From positions 32,524 to 96,523 of the forward strand of contig CALYQD010000010.1 in the NCBI GenBank assembly GCA_945280365.1: 64,000 nt of DNA. Direction: 5' to 3'. The DNA comes from an uncultured Apibacter sp. (GTDB lineage Bacteria; Bacteroidota; Bacteroidia; Flavobacteriales; Weeksellaceae). The stretch's first letter is position 1; each line of letters begins with the position of its first letter. The translations under genes and the position numbers were made by a program. Under the pieces are notes generated by a model that saw only the letters and a program-made list of their open reading frames with translations, had not been told where the DNA came from and searched no databases. Shown one piece after another: positions 19,973 to 29,936 of the stretch.

Positions 19973-22114
19973 TTATTTTCTGCTAATCATATCATTTAAA
20001 ACGTTAACAGATTCTCTAAGGTTAAAATCTTTTTTCATTCCCTTATACCAATCTTCCCGTTTAGCCTTTAGGACAGTATCTGTTTTAAATTTGACGAGTT
20101 CATAATCAGGAGCTTCAACTTTTATTTTGGCATCGAAATTTGTTTCCTTTTCAAATATTTTTCCTTGATCTCTTCTTTTAGTCATTTCCTGCATAAATTT
20201 TTCATATTTAAGAGGAATTTTATCTATTTTATCTAATTCTTTAGTCCATTTACCGGCTTTCTCTATAGATGAAATATAAGTACTTCCTTTTAATCTCTCT
20301 TCACTCTGTGACTTTAAATATTGATAATCAATTTTAGGAGTACCTTGCCAAATTGTGTATTTAGTAGAAGGAATTTGATCCCAAGGTAAGGCGAACTCTT
20401 GTGATTTTTCAAATATATCGGAATAAGAAAAAATACCAGGGATGATAATATCTGAAGTTACCCCTTTCAATTGTGTAGAACTACCGTTTATTCTATAGAA
20501 TTTTTGAATCGTTATTTTTAAAGCTCCGAATTTATCATCTTCCATACCAAATCTATTTAAAGGAATAATAGTTTGTACAGTACCTTTACCATACGTTTGT
20601 AAAGGACCGACTACAACTGCTCGTTTATAATCCTGCATTGCGCCGGCAAGAATTTCAGAAGCAGAGGCTGAAAGTTCGTTAGTCATTAAAATTAAAGGAC
20701 CATCCCATACAATATCTTTTTCTTTACTTTTCAAAACTTTAATTTCTCCGCTTGCATCTTTAACTTGTACCACAGGGCCTTTACCTACAAATAAACCGGC
20801 TATATCCACAACTTCGGAAAGTGAACCTCCGCCATTATTTCTAACATCCATAATTAATCCAATAATACCCTGTTTTTTCAATTCAAGAATTTCCTTTTTG
20901 ACATCATCGGAACAATCTCGCCCCTTACTGTTATTTTCCAGGTTTACATAAAATTCGGGTAAGTACAATATACCAAATTTATTCCCTTTATCGTCAGTAA
21001 TAATAGCGCTTCTAACAAAGGTTTCCTGAATTTCAATTTCTTCCCTTACTAATGAAACCGTTTTTGTACTTCCGTCTTTTTTTTCAATAGTTAATACAAC
21101 AGTAGTTTTTTCTTCACCTCTTATTAATCGAATGGCATCATCTAACAACATTCCTACAACACTAATTGGGGTTCCTTTCTTGCCTTGTTGTACTTTGATA
21201 ATTTTATCTCCTGCTTCAATTTCTTTAGATTTCCATGCTGGACCGCCTATTACCAATTCTCTAATTGTTGGATATCCTTTAACATCTTGTAAGGTAGCTC
21301 CGATACCAATTATTTTACCGCTCATGGACGAATTAAAGTTTTCTTTATCTTTTGGTGAAAAATAAGTTGTATGAATGTCAAATACTTCCGTATAAGCATT
21401 TACAAAAATGGAGAATAAATCCGATTTTTTTCTCAACTTTACCTGCCTAAAATATTCTGATAAATTTTCTTGGACTTTTTTAACAGATTCCTTTTGTAAT
21501 TCTTCTTTAGTTTTAGCCTTATTTAATTTTTTAGAGTCTTTATCTTTATCAGAATTCTCTAATAACTCCTTAACGTCATTTATACTATCTTTCTCTTTTT
21601 GACCGTTAAATATTTCTTGTAAAATTCGATATTTTATATATGACTTCCAATATTGTTTTGCCTGATCTTTATTCTTAGGAAACTTTCTTTTTTTATCATC
21701 GGTATAAAAATAATCGTCATTAGTAAAAGTTATTGGCTTACTAAAAATATCATTTACATATTCTTCAGTTTCATTAATCCTTTTATACAAACGATCAATA
21801 CTCAAATGATAAAATGATACATCATTTCTAATAAACATATCACTCATTTTATCTTTATATTTAGAAAATTCCTCCATATCTGATTCTAAAAAATACCTTT
21901 TGAAAGGATCTAAATCTTCTATATATTTTTTATAAACATCCTTTGAATAAGATATATCTAAATCCTTAGGTGAATAACTGTAAAGCAGTACTTCTTTAAC
22001 TCTTTTAAATATTTCCTTTTCCCTATCGTCCTGAGAAGAAGCATTAAAGCAAAACACCAATAGACTCATGGAACATAGAGATAAAAATATCCAGGTTTTT
22101 TTTAAATTAAGCAT
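19973..22114 (-). CDS. prc: Carboxy-terminal processing protease (Prc/Tsp, S41)
   Basis: A periplasmic S41 protease of about 713 aa. I start it at the ATG at 22114, which opens a clear signal peptide (LNLKKTWIFLSLCSMSLLV). An ATG at 22156 adds 14 unusual residues and lies upstream of the predicted transcription start. Domains: DUF3340-type N-terminus, PDZ (GIGATLQDVKGYPTIREL), and peptidase core with the catalytic Ser in TNELSASASEILAGAM and the Lys in TYGKGTVQTI. It degrades or trims envelope proteins in the periplasm. Divergent from surE. Confidence 0.93.
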   Translation of the reverse strand: MLNLKKTWIFLSLCSMSLLVFCFNASSQDDREKEIFKRVKEVLLYSYSPKDLDISYSKDVYKKYIEDLDPFKRYFLESDMEEFSKYKDKMSDMFIRNDVSFYHLSIDRLYKRINETEEYVNDIFSKPITFTNDDYFYTDDKKRKFPKNKDQAKQYWKSYIKYRILQEIFNGQKEKDSINDVKELLENSDKDKDSKKLNKAKTKEELQKESVKKVQENLSEYFRQVKLRKKSDLFSIFVNAYTEVFDIHTTYFSPKDKENFNSSMSGKIIGIGATLQDVKGYPTIRELVIGGPAWKSKEIEAGDKIIKVQQGKKGTPISVVGMLLDDAIRLIRGEEKTTVVLTIEKKDGSTKTVSLVREEIEIQETFVRSAIITDDKGNKFGILYLPEFYVNLENNSKGRDCSDDVKKEILELKKQGIIGLIMDVRNNGGGSLSEVVDIAGLFVGKGPVVQVKDASGEIKVLKSKEKDIVWDGPLILMTNELSASASEILAGAMQDYKRAVVVGPLQTYGKGTVQTIIPLNRFGMEDDKFGALKITIQKFYRINGSSTQLKGVTSDIIIPGIFSYSDIFEKSQEFALPWDQIPSTKYTIWQGTPKIDYQYLKSQSEERLKGSTYISSIEKAGKWTKELDKIDKIPLKYEKFMQEMTKRRDQGKIFEKETNFDAKIKVEAPDYELVKFKTDTVLKAKREDWYKGMKKDFNLRESVNVLNDMISRK

Positions 22115-22153
22115 CGGGTTATGTATATTATTTATAATTTTAAAAAATAAATT

Positions 22154-22161
22154 CAAAGATA
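22154..22161 (-). promoter_or_regulatory. -7 element of the prc promoter
   Basis: Minus-strand TATCTTTG matches the Bacteroidota TAnnTTTG consensus. It lies 40 bases upstream of the chosen prc ATG and overlaps the alternative ATG at 22156, which argues against that start. No good -33 TTTG is present. Confidence 0.5.
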
Positions 22162-22185
22162 ATATATTTTTACAAGGAAAAATCT

Positions 22186-22193
22186 TAGTTTTG
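22186..22193 (+). promoter_or_regulatory. -7 element of the surE promoter
   Basis: TAGTTTTG matches TAnnTTTG and lies 30 bases upstream of the surE ATG, back-to-back with the prc element. No clear -33 element is visible. Confidence 0.5.
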
Positions 22194-22223
22194 TTATAAA
22201 TTTTGAAATATTATTAAAATTCA

Positions 22224-23000
22224 ATGGAAAAGCCTTTAATATTAGTAACCAATGATGATGGGATTCACGCCCCTGGCATTCGTGAGCTCATTGATATAAT
22301 GAAAGAACTTGGGGAAGTCTATGTAGTTGCTCCAGATAAACCGCAAAGTGGAATGGGACATGCTGTAACCATTCATTCCACTATTCGAGCCGAAAAAATA
22401 TTTATTGAAAATGATACTCAAAGAGAATGGGCTTGTAGCGGAACACCCGTTGATTGTGTAAAATTAGCCGTCGATCAACTATTACCAAGAAAACCAGATA
22501 TATGTGTTTCTGGCATTAATCATGGCTCTAATTCCTCAATTAATGTAATTTATTCAGGAACTATGTCTGCTGCTATTGAAGGTGGAATTGAAGGAATACC
22601 TTCAGTAGGATTTTCTCTCTGTGATTTTTCGGATACAGCTAATTTTAAGGCTGCAAGAAAATACATTAAATCTATTTGTGAAAATATTTTAAAAAATGGT
22701 TTACCTGAGGGAATAGTTTTAAATGTGAATATTCCTAAAGCGGAAGAAAAAGAAATCCATGGTATTAAAATTTGTAGACAGGCAAATGCTCATTGGAATG
22801 AAGAATTTGAACGTAGAATTGATCCTAAAGGAAAAACGTATTATTGGATGACCGGGAAATGGTGTAATATGGATAAGGGGGATGACACAGATGAATGGGC
22901 GTTGAATAATAATTATATAAGCATTGTTCCGGTACAATTTGATCTAACAGCTTTTCATTTTATTGAAAAAATAAAACAATGGAATTTTGAATTGAAATAA
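22224..23000 (+). CDS. surE: 5'/3'-nucleotidase SurE
   Basis: A 258-aa SurE phosphatase. The metal-binding VTNDDGIHAPGI motif is at residues 8-19, followed by VVAPDKPQSGMGHAVTI, the PVDCVKLA segment and SGINHGSNSS. It dephosphorylates nucleoside monophosphates in the cytoplasm and is linked to stationary-phase survival. Length and motifs are complete. Confidence 0.95.
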   Translation: MEKPLILVTNDDGIHAPGIRELIDIMKELGEVYVVAPDKPQSGMGHAVTIHSTIRAEKIFIENDTQREWACSGTPVDCVKLAVDQLLPRKPDICVSGINHGSNSSINVIYSGTMSAAIEGGIEGIPSVGFSLCDFSDTANFKAARKYIKSICENILKNGLPEGIVLNVNIPKAEEKEIHGIKICRQANAHWNEEFERRIDPKGKTYYWMTGKWCNMDKGDDTDEWALNNNYISIVPVQFDLTAFHFIEKIKQWNFELK

Positions 23001-23066
23001 TTAAATTTATTTCTACTATAAATTCAATATATTGAAATGTAATAAAAGAAAGTAATTGATTAATAT

Positions 23067-23144
23067 ATGATAGTCGTTATTGGAATTTGTATTTTTGCCA
23101 TAGCAGGCGTAATATTATTTGCTTTTTTAAATAATAAAAAGTAA
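23067..23144 (+). CDS. Possible 25-aa single-pass membrane microprotein
   Basis: ATG-to-TAA frame of 25 codons, nearly all one hydrophobic helix (VVIGICIFAIAGVILFAF) ending NNKK, the positive-inside tail of a small membrane protein. It lies 66 bases after surE. No family is recognised. In DNA this rich in A+T a chance hydrophobic frame is quite possible. Confidence 0.3.
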   Translation: MIVVIGICIFAIAGVILFAFLNNKK

Positions 23145-23180
23145 AATACTCCATACAATCATTAATTTTTGTATTGATTT

Positions 23181-23507
23181 CTAATGTTTCAAGTTCCTTT
23201 CAGCTTTTGGAAATAAAAATATTCTATTCAATATTTCCATACCTATAGTCATCCAATCATTTCCGCAATTTATTTCTATTGTTGAAAAATAACCATAATC
23301 TTATTACATGAATATAAGTGTCCATAAAACTATCAACAAATTTTTCCGATAAATCGGATACCAAAATTTTAGTAAGTTAGGCGATAAATTTAATGTTGAG
23401 ATTATCCATATTTTTTATTTTATTCTCAATCAACCGATTCATTGTTGAAATAAATTTATCTTCAATAAACGTTCTATGTATTATTTCATCTGGATTTGAT
23501 ATGAAAT
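23181..23507 (-). pseudogene. Decayed gene of unknown function
   Basis: On the minus strand, stretches of sensible protein appear in shifting frames: NPDEIIHRTFIEDKFIS, then SDLSEKFVDSFMDTYIHVI, then CGNDWMTIGMEILNRIF, ending at a TAG at 23181. In-frame stops and at least two frameshifts separate them, and no start codon is left. I do not recognise the family. The rest of the 23145-23813 gap shows nothing. Confidence 0.45.
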
Positions 23508-23813
23508 AAATAAGTCAAAAGAAAAAAATATTAAATGAAACTGAAAAAAGCTTAACAAAATAATCTAAACTCATGATTTAAATTTTCATTTTAATTTACA
23601 TAAATCAAATTCATAACGTTTAAAATTTATCATTTTTATATAATTAAATCATTTTACATTTGTTTAACCGTTATCATAAAATAATATTATTTAAAACTAT
23701 ATTAAGATAAAAAATAGATTATTATTGATCAACAATTTTGCACAAGATAAAATCAAATAATTTTTCTGATAAAAATTTAAATAAAACTCATATTTTTGTA
23801 TAAATAATAGAAA

Positions 23814-24983
23814 ATGACTAAATATAATTTTGATCAAATCATAGAGAGAAAAAATACTGATTCTTTAAAGTTTGGTGTTTTAAAAGAAAGGTTTGGTAGA
23901 GATGATTTAATACCACTTTGGGTTGCCGATATGGATTTTCAATCTCCTCCGGAATTAGTTGAGACTATGATTGAAAGATCAAAAAACGGTATATTCGGGT
24001 ATCCTTTTGTTTCTAAAGAATATTTCCAGGCAATTATTAATTGGCAATGGAAACAACATCAATGGAAAATAGATAAAGAAGAGATTAGCTATTTACCTGG
24101 TATTGTTAAAGGAATTGCTTTTATCATAGACGTTTTTACTGAAAAAGGAGATCAAGTTATAATACAACCTCCGGTTTATCATCCCTTTAGAATCGTCACC
24201 CAGCTCCATGAAAGAGAAGTGGTTAATAATCCATTAATTTTAGATGGGAATCAATACAAAATGGATTTTGAAGGATTGGAAAAAATTATAACTGATAAAT
24301 GCAAACTATTGTTATTATCTAATCCGCACAATCCCGGAGGTAGAGTTTGGAATAAAGATGAATTGAAAAAACTAGCTGAAATTTGTTCTAAAAATAATAT
24401 ATTGGTAGTTTCAGACGAAATACATTCGGACTTGGTACTTAATGGAAATAAACATACTCCTTTCGCAACTGTTTCTAATGAAGCAGAACAAAATAGCATT
24501 ACATTAAATGCACCTTCTAAAACATTTAATATTGCAGGATTAGTTACCTCCTACTCTATTATAAAAAATAAAAATTTAAGAGAACGTTACCATCAATATT
24601 TAATCTCTAATGAACTTAATCAAGGGAGTATATTTTCCTATTTAACTTTACAAGTAGCTTATGAAAAAGGCGAAGAATGGATGAATGAGTTAAAGACATA
24701 TATTGAAGAAAATATAAAATTTGTTGATGAATATCTTAAAACACATTCTTCAAAAATTAAAGTTATAATTCCCGAAGCTTCATTTCTTATCTGGCTGGAT
24801 TGTAGAGAATTAAAACTTTCTCAAAAAGAATTAAATTCATTATTTATAAATAAAGCCCATTTAGCATTAAATGATGGTGCCATGTTTGGAAAAGAAGGAA
24901 ATGGATTTATGAGAATGAATGTAGGATGTCCTCGTTCAACATTGGAAAAAGCTATAAAACAATTAGTGAATGCGTTAAATTAA
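23814..24983 (+). CDS. MalY/PatB-type PLP-dependent C-S lyase (cystathionine beta-lyase)
   Basis: A 389-aa fold-type I aminotransferase-like enzyme. It starts with FDQIIERKNTDSLK and LIPLWVADMDFQSPPE, the MalY/PatB hallmark. The PLP pocket shows LLLSNPHNPGGRVW, VVSDEIHSDLV and the Schiff-base Lys in NAPSKTFNIAGL near residue 235. C-terminal MRMNVGCPRSTLE carries the carboxylate-binding Arg. It cleaves cystathionine or cysteine to pyruvate, ammonia and a thiol. It stands alone between a pseudogene gap and the ABC importer. Confidence 0.92.
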   Translation: MTKYNFDQIIERKNTDSLKFGVLKERFGRDDLIPLWVADMDFQSPPELVETMIERSKNGIFGYPFVSKEYFQAIINWQWKQHQWKIDKEEISYLPGIVKGIAFIIDVFTEKGDQVIIQPPVYHPFRIVTQLHEREVVNNPLILDGNQYKMDFEGLEKIITDKCKLLLLSNPHNPGGRVWNKDELKKLAEICSKNNILVVSDEIHSDLVLNGNKHTPFATVSNEAEQNSITLNAPSKTFNIAGLVTSYSIIKNKNLRERYHQYLISNELNQGSIFSYLTLQVAYEKGEEWMNELKTYIEENIKFVDEYLKTHSSKIKVIIPEASFLIWLDCRELKLSQKELNSLFINKAHLALNDGAMFGKEGNGFMRMNVGCPRSTLEKAIKQLVNALN

Positions 24984-25074
24984 TTCGTTAAATAAAAAAC
25001 AAGCGTAAAAACCTTATAATATTTCATCAATAATAATTCCCTGATTTACCAAATTGAATTATTATTTGCTCCTT

Positions 25075-26073
25075 CTATTTATTGAATGAATGAAAACGTA
25101 GAAAATTTATAAGCTCTTCAATAAATGTAAAAGTGTATATTGTTTCATTTTTATCAATTAAATGATATATGGATTTTTTTTCTGATATACGAATAGGCGC
25201 TTGATCAGAAATAGTATATTGATTTTTTACCAGAGCCTTTTTCAACCAATACATTGCCTGTGAATTTCCTATTAATTGTACCTCCTTCTTTTTATCGGAA
25301 TACAAAAAGTTATATTCGTTTGTTTGATAATTAAAAAACATATCACCTGTAACAAAATAATTAAATATATTATGATTTTTAGCAATATCTTCAGTATACC
25401 CTGCATATAAGACACTATCTTTAATAAACCATAATTTATCCGAAACTGTTAGACCCAGTGCCAGATCATGAGAGGTAAATAAAATTGCTTTTTCCTTTTC
25501 ATTAGCATAATTTCTAATTATTTTCATCAATTCCAACTTATTTTCCATATCTAAATGAGAAGTTGGTTCATCTAGTATTAACAAAGGACTATCCTGTACT
25601 AATGCTCTAGCAATCATAACTTTTTGCAAATTACCATCGGACAGTTTATTAATGTTATACTCTTTATAGTTATGCAACCCTAAAATATGAATAACATGCT
25701 CAATAGTTTCCATCTCTTTTTTCGAAAGTCGTTGATACCAAGTTTTATACGGATATCTACCTAAAATGATTAAATCAAAGACTCGCAAATTTGGATTATT
25801 GAGAGCTTTAGAAAGTACTACCGCAATATATCTTGCAATTTCATTATTTGAAATTTCAGATACATTTTTTTCCTCAATTATTATATTGCCTTTTAATAAG
25901 GGAATTTCTCCATAAATTGTCTTTAATAAAGTTGTTTTACCACAACCATTTTTACCTGTAAGCAATAATATTTCTCCTTTTTTTATGGATGTATTAATAT
26001 TACTAAGAATCGGCGATCGATATCCGATTGAAAGATTTTCTAATCTTAATACAGTTTTAGTTTTTGTTTTCAA
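25075..26073 (-). CDS. Iron-complex/cobalamin-type ABC transporter ATPase
   Basis: A 332-aa ABC ATPase of the FecE/BtuD class. Walker A LLTGKNGCGKTTLL is near residue 37, the Q-loop follows, then signature LSDGNLQKVMIARAL, Walker B LLILDEPTSHLD and the H-switch FTSHD. About 90 extra residues at the C-terminus are of unknown role. It pairs with the permease 4 bases away and would power import of a siderophore, heme or B12. No binding-protein gene is adjacent. Confidence 0.9.
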   Translation of the reverse strand: MKTKTKTVLRLENLSIGYRSPILSNINTSIKKGEILLLTGKNGCGKTTLLKTIYGEIPLLKGNIIIEEKNVSEISNNEIARYIAVVLSKALNNPNLRVFDLIILGRYPYKTWYQRLSKKEMETIEHVIHILGLHNYKEYNINKLSDGNLQKVMIARALVQDSPLLILDEPTSHLDMENKLELMKIIRNYANEKEKAILFTSHDLALGLTVSDKLWFIKDSVLYAGYTEDIAKNHNIFNYFVTGDMFFNYQTNEYNFLYSDKKKEVQLIGNSQAMYWLKKALVKNQYTISDQAPIRISEKKSIYHLIDKNETIYTFTFIEELINFLRFHSFNK

Positions 26074-26077
26074 AGGT

Positions 26078-27067
26078 TTAATTATTAATTCTGTCTTTTA
26101 AAATTATAAACAATATAGTAGGTACACCAATCAAAGATGAAAGAATATTTACAGGCAATTGCGTATAAATCATAATAAGGTTAATCAACAACATAAATTT
26201 ACTCCCTACCAAAATATTTAAGATAATCTGTATCCATAATGCTGAAGGATTTCCTATTTGCCTACAAAAATGAGGTATTATAATACCAACAAATACAATA
26301 GGTCCCAACATTGCAGTTGTACTTCCGGTAAGAAAACAAACAGCTATCAAAACAGTAATTTTAAGATGTGTCAAGTTTACCCCTAAAACCTTTGCATATT
26401 CTTCACCCATTAAGTAACCTATTAACTTTCTTACCGATAAAAAAGCTGCAAAAAGTCCAACAATAGTACAGATAGCATAAACAAAAATTTGCACCCTAGA
26501 TAACCCCTCAAAAGAACCGAAAGACCAAAATACATATTGTTTTAAAGACTCCGATTGGGAATAAAATTGTAAGATGCTAATTAAAGATCCGCAAAAGGAA
26601 GATAAAAGAAATCCAATAATAATAAAAGTAGAAATACTATTTATCCCCTTAGCCATAAATAACAGCAATATTGAAGCAAATAATGCACCCACAAAAGCAC
26701 ACGCTATAACTAACCAACCGCTCAGCCATTGATAATTAATAAAAAAAATAGTTCCTCCGCAAAAAATCATCAATGCCACTGCAAGAGCTGATGCCGAAGT
26801 AATACCTAATACAGAAGGCTCTGCTAATGGATTCTTAAATAATTCTTGCAATAAAAATCCGCTTACCGGTAGAGATATACCTGCTAAAACAACCGCTAAA
26901 GCTCTATTAAGACGATAAGATATAATTAAATTTTTAGTTTCTTCCTCGGCAAAAAAAAGATCATGTAAAGTTATATTTTCATAGCCGGTCAATAAATTAA
27001 CCAAAAATAAAACCATACAGCATATCACAAGTAAAATTATAAGCAATAAGAATCTTTTGGTAAACAT
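26078..27067 (-). CDS. FecCD-family ABC transporter permease
   Basis: A permease of about 329 aa with around ten membrane spans. FecCD hallmarks are RLNRALAVVLAGISLPVSGFLLQ, NPLAEPSVLGITSASAL and GPIVFVGIIIPHFCRQIG. I choose the ATG at 27067, where a normal N-terminal span begins. A GTG at 27091 adds eight hydrophobic residues and overlaps a TATATTTG promoter-like element. It imports an iron complex, heme or corrinoid across the inner membrane with the ATPase downstream. Confidence 0.9.
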   Translation of the reverse strand: MFTKRFLLLIILLVICCMVLFLVNLLTGYENITLHDLFFAEEETKNLIISYRLNRALAVVLAGISLPVSGFLLQELFKNPLAEPSVLGITSASALAVALMIFCGGTIFFINYQWLSGWLVIACAFVGALFASILLLFMAKGINSISTFIIIGFLLSSFCGSLISILQFYSQSESLKQYVFWSFGSFEGLSRVQIFVYAICTIVGLFAAFLSVRKLIGYLMGEEYAKVLGVNLTHLKITVLIAVCFLTGSTTAMLGPIVFVGIIIPHFCRQIGNPSALWIQIILNILVGSKFMLLINLIMIYTQLPVNILSSLIGVPTILFIILKDRINN

Positions 27068-27135
27068 AAATACAAATATAAAAATAACCACATCTTTTAT
27101 TACTGATAATTTATAAGATTATGTAATCAAATTAG

Positions 27136-27143
27136 TACTTTTG
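27136..27143 (+). promoter_or_regulatory. -7 element upstream of the GlcD-type oxidase gene
   Basis: TACTTTTG fits TAnnTTTG and lies 19 bases before the ATG at 27163, giving a very short leader. No -33 element is clear. Confidence 0.45.
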
Positions 27144-27162
27144 CAGTGAATTTATAACTCTT

Positions 27163-28551
27163 ATGCCCGATTATATTGATTTTTTTCAGAAATTATTAGG
27201 AACAGAACATTGTATATATGACGAAGAAAGTCTTGAGTATTATTCTTACGATCATACTGAAAACTTAAGATTCAAACCATTATTAGTCGTCAAGCCTAAA
27301 AACACAGATCAGATTTCACAAATTGTTAAATTCTGCAATGAAAAAAATTTACCTATAATAACGCGGTCAGCCGGAACGGGCCTTATGGGTGGAGCTTTGG
27401 CTATACATGGAGGAATAATCTTATCCATGGAAAGGTTAAATAAGATTATTAATATAGATATTCAAAATTTTCAAGTAACCGTTGAAGCCGGTGTCATCAA
27501 TTATCATCTACAACAGGCATTAGAACCCTACGGATTATTTTATGGGCCGGATCCATCAAGCTGGGGAAGTTCATACATAGGTGGTAATATAGCAACTAAT
27601 GCTGGAGGATTACGAGCAGTAAAATATGGTGTTACATCCGCCGCAGTATTAAATTTGGAAGTAGTCCTTCCCAATGGGGAAATTATATGGACAGGAGCCA
27701 ACACACTTAAAAATTCTACCGGTTATAACCTTACTCAATTGTTTATAGGTAGTGAAGGTACCTTAGGCATAGTAACTAAAGCAGTATTAAAAGTTCTTAC
27801 AAAACCTAAAACAGATATAACACTTCTTATACCGTTTCATAACCTGGAAGATTCTGCAAGAGCCGTAACCGAAATATTTAATTATGGACTTTCTCCTTGC
27901 TCTCTTGAACTTATGGAAAGAAATGCACTCGAACAAGTGCTTTTACACCTAAAGGATAACTCAATTTTATTACAAGAAAATGTTCAGGCCCATTTACTAA
28001 TTTGTTACGACGGCGAATCGCAAGATGAGCTTTTACCGCTGGTAGAAAAAACTATATCCGTAGTTGATAAATATCCTACCGAAGAAATTTATTATGCCGA
28101 TAATGATACAGATAAAAATCGTTTATGGGAAATACGAAGAAAAGCTGCTGAAATTGTAAAAGCAAATGGATACACCATTGAGGAAGATACGGTAGTACCA
28201 AGAGCTAAATTACCGCAACTCATAAAATTTGCTCATCAATTAGCAGAAAAAAATAATGCTAAAGTGGTATGTTACGGGCATGCAGGAGATGGTAATTTAC
28301 ACATACGATTCAACCATCCGGTTTATAAAAATTCCTATCAGAACCCTGTCATACACGCTATGCTTAACGAATTATTCAAATACATCCATACACTAGGAGG
28401 CACAATATCCGGAGAACATGGCATTGGAATGCTCCAAAAATCTTTTCTTACCATTGTTTTTTCGGAAGCAAACCTTCAAATACAAAAAAACATTAAAAAA
28501 GCATTAGATCCTAATAATATTATGAATCCTGGAAAATTAATTCCCGATTAA
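27163..28551 (+). CDS. glcD: FAD-linked oxidase, GlcD/D-lactate dehydrogenase type
   Basis: A 462-aa VAO-family flavoprotein. The FAD-binding domain contains PIITRSAGTGLMGGA and PDPSSWGSSYIGGNIATNAGG, plus GSEGTLGIVTKA near residue 200. The C-terminal cap has YGHAGDGNLHIRF (substrate/metal histidines) and GTISGEHGIG. It oxidises a 2-hydroxy acid such as glycolate or D-lactate. Partner GlcE/GlcF subunits are not nearby, so a single-subunit D-lactate or D-2-hydroxyacid dehydrogenase is likely. Confidence 0.9.
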   Translation: MPDYIDFFQKLLGTEHCIYDEESLEYYSYDHTENLRFKPLLVVKPKNTDQISQIVKFCNEKNLPIITRSAGTGLMGGALAIHGGIILSMERLNKIINIDIQNFQVTVEAGVINYHLQQALEPYGLFYGPDPSSWGSSYIGGNIATNAGGLRAVKYGVTSAAVLNLEVVLPNGEIIWTGANTLKNSTGYNLTQLFIGSEGTLGIVTKAVLKVLTKPKTDITLLIPFHNLEDSARAVTEIFNYGLSPCSLELMERNALEQVLLHLKDNSILLQENVQAHLLICYDGESQDELLPLVEKTISVVDKYPTEEIYYADNDTDKNRLWEIRRKAAEIVKANGYTIEEDTVVPRAKLPQLIKFAHQLAEKNNAKVVCYGHAGDGNLHIRFNHPVYKNSYQNPVIHAMLNELFKYIHTLGGTISGEHGIGMLQKSFLTIVFSEANLQIQKNIKKALDPNNIMNPGKLIPD

Positions 28552-28618
28552 TTAAAAGAAATACTATTTATATTACCAAATTTTTAATGTAAATACTTAT
28601 AATTTAATAAACAAAATA

Positions 28619-29119
28619 GTGAAAAAAGTCGAATTAGAATTTTCGAAATTAATTGAAAAAAATCAGGGAATCATTCATAAAGTTTGCAGGATATATGCAA
28701 ATAATGATGATGATTCTCAAGATTTATTTCAAGAAATTCTATTACAACTTTGGAAATCTTATAAAAGTTTTCAAGGAAATTCTAAATTCACAACATGGAT
28801 GTATAGAGTTGCACTAAATACAGCAATTACTCTTTTTAGGAAGTCAACCAAAACTATCAATACGCAAGAGCTAGACAATACACTGTATAAAATCTCCGAA
28901 AATGATGATTTCAGTGAAAAACAAGAACAAATTAATAGACTTTATGATGCTATCAAACAATTATCTGAAATTGAACGAGCACTAGTTTTATTATATCTAG
29001 AAGATTTATCTTATAGAGAAATTTCTGAGACATTAGGTATCACAGAAGTTAATGCACGCGTAAAGATGAATCGTGTTAAAACCAAATTAAAAGAAATAAT
29101 GAATAAAAATGAAGAATGA
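28619..29119 (+). CDS. RNA polymerase sigma factor, ECF type
   Basis: A 166-aa sigma-70 family factor starting at GTG. Region 2 spans roughly residues 12-75 (DDSQDLFQEILLQLWKSY, FTTWMYRVALNTAI). Region 4 spans 110-160 (LYLEDLSYREISETLGITE, a helix-turn-helix). It directs polymerase to alternative promoters. The downstream membrane protein overlaps it by 11 bases and is the natural candidate for its regulator. Confidence 0.92.
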   Translation: MKKVELEFSKLIEKNQGIIHKVCRIYANNDDDSQDLFQEILLQLWKSYKSFQGNSKFTTWMYRVALNTAITLFRKSTKTINTQELDNTLYKISENDDFSEKQEQINRLYDAIKQLSEIERALVLLYLEDLSYREISETLGITEVNARVKMNRVKTKLKEIMNKNEE

Positions 29120-29801
29120 ATTGGATATAGACAGCTTAAAAAAATCATGGCAAAAACAAGATGATACCAATCAATATTCTCAAGCAGAACTACTATTGAT
29201 GTTAAATAAAAAATCTCGTAATAATGTCAAATACATCGTTATTATAAGTGTTATCGAATTTATAATTCTAATGACCTCTCTCCTTTTCACAGCAGCAGAT
29301 ATGGATCTCATCATACCCAACTTAGGAGGTGAAGCTTTGAATGTATATATTCGAAATTATCATATAAGCCGATTGCTCATCTATTTTAACTTAATTACAT
29401 CTATTGGATTTATATTTTATTTCTACAGATGTTATAAAAAAATTAATTTACTTTATTCCACTAAAAATTTAATTAATAATATTCTTAAATTTAGAAAAAG
29501 TGTAAACTGGTTTATATTTATAAATATTTTGCTTGGAATAATTATACTTATATTAACAGGTTTTTATGAATTTATGTATGGAAAAAGATTAGATTCAATT
29601 TTCAAACCTTCCAATATTTTGAATATAGATAAAATTCGTCTCAACTTAACATATCCTAATAATATATTAGTATTTATCATCGTTTGTATAATATTATTCT
29701 TAATTATTATAGCATATTATCTTTTGATATATGGTATTTTACTTAGAAATTTAAAGAAAAATCTCAACGAAATAAAAAAATTAGAAATAGATAATAATTA
29801 A
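29109..29801 (+). CDS. Membrane protein paired with the sigma factor, possible anti-sigma partner
   Basis: A 230-aa protein: a cytoplasmic N-terminus of about 40 residues (IDSLKKSWQKQDD..YSQAELLLML) followed by four hydrophobic segments. The overlapping start with the sigma gene and this architecture recur in Flavobacteriia sigma loci. The N-terminal stretch could bind the sigma factor. The regulatory role is inferred from position; no anti-sigma domain is recognised. Confidence 0.7.
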   Translation: MKNELDIDSLKKSWQKQDDTNQYSQAELLLMLNKKSRNNVKYIVIISVIEFIILMTSLLFTAADMDLIIPNLGGEALNVYIRNYHISRLLIYFNLITSIGFIFYFYRCYKKINLLYSTKNLINNILKFRKSVNWFIFINILLGIIILILTGFYEFMYGKRLDSIFKPSNILNIDKIRLNLTYPNNILVFIIVCIILFLIIIAYYLLIYGILLRNLKKNLNEIKKLEIDNN

Positions 29802-29903
29802 TTTTATAAACAGTATAAAAGAGAGAGATACGTAGGAAAATTTTTTACAAATCACATACAATATTCAAATTGTTTCTTATTTTTTATTATAAGTTAAAAA
29901 TCG

Positions 29904-29911
29904 TATTTTTG
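29904..29911 (+). promoter_or_regulatory. -7 element upstream of parE
   Basis: TATTTTTG fits TAnnTTTG and lies 25 bases before the parE ATG. The -33 region is not clear. Confidence 0.45.
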
Positions 29912-29936
29912 CACATATTTTTTTATTGATAAGGAT

